In this document: positions 62,466 through 64,000 of the stretch, piece by piece
Position numbering within the stretch: position 1 is the stretch's first letter
Layout: each line of letters starts with the position of its first letter
Origin: Oxalobacter paeniformigenes
GTDB lineage: Bacteria > Pseudomonadota > Gammaproteobacteria > Burkholderiales > Burkholderiaceae_D
Assembly: GCF_027158465.1 (NCBI RefSeq)
Contig: NZ_JAMKYL010000001.1
Location: 62,001 to 126,000, forward strand
DNA: 64,000 nucleotides
Direction of reading: 5' to 3'
Program-made: the position numbers and the translations under genes
The notes under the pieces: generated by a model
Told to the model about the DNA's origin: nothing
The model's database searches: none
What the model saw: the letters and a program-made list of their open reading frames with translations, nothing else

Positions 62466-64000
62466 ATGCAATCATCCCTAGAATTTGTTTTGCTGATGCT
62501 GGGCGCCGCCGTGATCGGCGTGGTCATTTTCCGCTATCTTCAGCTGCCTTCGATTCTGGGGTATCTTGCCGTCGGTGTCGCAATTGGTCCGCATTCGACA
62601 GGGCTGGTCAGCGATACGCAATCTCTTGAAGGGCTGGCCGAATTCGGGGTGGTTTTCCTGATGTTTACCGTCGGGCTGGAATTTTCCCTGTCACAGTTGC
62701 TGGCCATGCGCAAAATCGTTTTCGGGCTGGGACTGGCTCAGGTATCGATTTCGATGGTGGGTTCCATCATTTTAACGTTTGCCATCGTTTTCGTTTTGCC
62801 GCAGCTGGGAACGACGACATGGCAGGCGGCACTGGCTCTGGGGGGCGCATGGGCGATGTCTTCGACGGCGATCGTATCGAAGATGCTCGCGGAACGCATG
62901 GAACTTGAAACGGATTACGGGCGCCGTGTCATCGGCATTCTCCTGTTTCAGGATCTGGCGGTCGTGTTGCTGCTCATCATCGTGCCGACGCTGGCGCATG
63001 GAACCGGCGATATTTTGCTGATCATCGGTATGGCGCTGGGCAAGACTGCGGTGGTGCTGGTGCTTTTGCTGTTTGTCGGCAAAAAGTTCATGAACAAGTG
63101 GCTCGAGATCGTGGCAAGGCGCAATTCTCAGGAATTGTTCATGCTGAACCTGCTTCTGATGACGCTGGGTGCGGCATGGATCACGGAACAGGCAGGCCTT
63201 TCCATGGAACTCGGCGCTTTCATCGCCGGTATGCTGATTTCCGAGACGCGTTACAAAAACGAGGTGGATGTCGATATCAAGTCGTTCCGTGACGTATTGC
63301 TTGGCCTTTTCTTCATCACGATCGGCATGATGCTCGATATGAGTCTGGTACTCCACTACTGGTGGTTTGTCCTGCTCATTATCGTTTCCGCGTTCTTGTA
63401 CAAGTTTGCGCTGGCTGCATGGCTGACGCGCCTGTTCGGCGCGTCGCGCGGGGTCAGTCTCAAAACCGGGTTGGCACTGGCTCAGGCGGGTGAATTCAGT
63501 TTCGTTCTGGTCAACCAGATATCCGGACTGCAAATGGTGGAACCATGGGTCGTGCAGGTTACGATGGCATCCATGGTGTTGTCGATGCTGGCGGCTCCGT
63601 TCATCATTCTCAATGCCGACAAGATCGTCATGCGTTTTTCGGCCAATGAATGGATACAGCAATCGCTGGAACTCACGAAAATCGCCAGTAGTTCGATGGC
63701 ATTGCAGCGGCATGTCATTCTCGCCGGTTTCGGCAGAACCGGACAGAATATCGCGACCTTGCTCGAGGAAGAGCAGGTGCCTTATCGCGCACTCGATCTG
63801 GATCTGGAGAGAGTCAGGAAAGCGGAGGCTGCCGGTGCCAATGTGTCCTATGCCGACGCGACGCGCAGGGAAAGTCTGGTTGCGGCCGGTATTCACCGGG
63901 CCTCTTCCCTGATCATCACGTTCGCCAATATCCATGCGGCTTTGCGGGTGCTTTATTACGCCAAGGAGTTGGCGCCGAATTTGCCGGTGATCGTGCGCAG
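62466..64000 (+). CDS. KefB/CPA2-type monovalent cation:proton antiporter (3' end outside window)
   Basis: At least 511 codons of a membrane antiporter that runs off the right edge. The start MQSSLEFVLLMLGAAVIGVVIFRYLQLPSILGYL is followed by many hydrophobic segments. The Na/H-exchanger core shows FGVVFLMFTVGLEFSLSQL, GGAWAMSSTAIVSKML and LLFQDLAVVLLL. From about residue 415 a TrkA-N/RCK nucleotide-binding domain begins (HVILAGFGRTGQNIATLLEEE). This resembles KefB/KefC and YbaL, which exchange K+ or Na+ for protons and, in the Kef case, respond to glutathione adducts. Divergence from kdsD is common in this order of bacteria. Confidence 0.92.
   Translation, partial: MQSSLEFVLLMLGAAVIGVVIFRYLQLPSILGYLAVGVAIGPHSTGLVSDTQSLEGLAEFGVVFLMFTVGLEFSLSQLLAMRKIVFGLGLAQVSISMVGSIILTFAIVFVLPQLGTTTWQAALALGGAWAMSSTAIVSKMLAERMELETDYGRRVIGILLFQDLAVVLLLIIVPTLAHGTGDILLIIGMALGKTAVVLVLLLFVGKKFMNKWLEIVARRNSQELFMLNLLLMTLGAAWITEQAGLSMELGAFIAGMLISETRYKNEVDVDIKSFRDVLLGLFFITIGMMLDMSLVLHYWWFVLLIIVSAFLYKFALAAWLTRLFGASRGVSLKTGLALAQAGEFSFVLVNQISGLQMVEPWVVQVTMASMVLSMLAAPFIILNADKIVMRFSANEWIQQSLELTKIASSSMALQRHVILAGFGRTGQNIATLLEEEQVPYRALDLDLERVRKAEAAGANVSYADATRRESLVAAGIHRASSLIITFANIHAALRVLYYAKELAPNLPVIVR

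Noticed and set aside
62772..63935. 387-codon minus-strand frame opposite the antiporter
   Set aside because: Shadow of a membrane protein gene with intact transport and RCK motifs. The antisense product is His/Gln/Arg-rich and unlike a real protein.

Overview
The window looks like a stretch of chromosome from a betaproteobacterium of the Burkholderiales, most likely the Oxalobacteraceae and quite possibly Oxalobacter. This rests on remembered family resemblance and gene order (dusB-fis-purH-ruvC-ruvA-ruvB; gmk-rpoZ-RelA/SpoT; kdsD-kdsC-lptC-lptA-lptB-rpoN-hpf), not on a database search. Base composition is near 50% GC by eye. I saw no insertion sequence, transposase, integrase, phage gene or CRISPR array. 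Most of the window is housekeeping genome.

Layout. 1-930: 3' end of malate synthase G, its terminator, then tRNA-Leu(CAA). 1.3-12.0 kb: a long minus-strand run with an ABM-fold protein, a MutT-like Nudix enzyme, ruvB/ruvA/ruvC, purH, fis, dusB, a histidine phosphatase, a PEBP-family protein, dtd, anmK and an M23 endopeptidase, divergent from tyrS (12.2-13.4 kb). 13.4-17.5 kb, minus: RelA/SpoT synthetase-hydrolase, rpoZ, gmk, bamD. 17.6-22.0 kb, plus: rluD, pgeF, rimO, metC, running tail to tail into a LOG-family nucleosidase. 22.9-24.6 kb: exported gamma-glutamyltransferase. serS (24.8-26.1 kb) and rarA (33.9-35.2 kb) lie in the same orientation and are neighbours in many proteobacteria. Here they are separated by opposite-strand gdhA and a 1754-residue autotransporter. 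35.4-40.3 kb: ADP-ribose-type Nudix enzyme, cold-shock protein, Bcr/CflA drug exporter, YbgC-type thioesterase and ETF-ubiquinone oxidoreductase.

40.4-52.0 kb is a complete glycogen locus: glgB, glgX, pgm, glgC, glgA and glgP. Phosphoglucomutase supplies glucose-1-phosphate, GlgC activates it to ADP-glucose, GlgA and GlgB build and branch the polymer, and GlgP and GlgX take it apart. A near-perfect AcrR/TtgR-like palindrome lies just upstream of glgC. After it come a 58-codon basic ORF, a methyltransferase, a zinc-ribbon membrane protein, a DUF2059-type exported protein, an exported choloylglycine-hydrolase-family amidase, tRNA-Pro(GGG) and a Sel1-repeat protein.

56.8-62.2 kb, minus, is the envelope/sigma-54 block: kdsD and kdsC make Kdo, LptC/LptA/LptB move lipopolysaccharide to the outer membrane, and rpoN and hpf follow. 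A KefB-like cation/proton antiporter diverges from it and runs off the right edge.

The most unusual items are the Pmp-like repeat autotransporter and its position between rarA and serS, the efflux-type operator in the glycogen locus, the bile-salt-hydrolase/penicillin-acylase-like enzyme with all expected catalytic residues, and candidate regulatory sites upstream of ggt and gdhA. I did not find a multi-gene system that I would call new.
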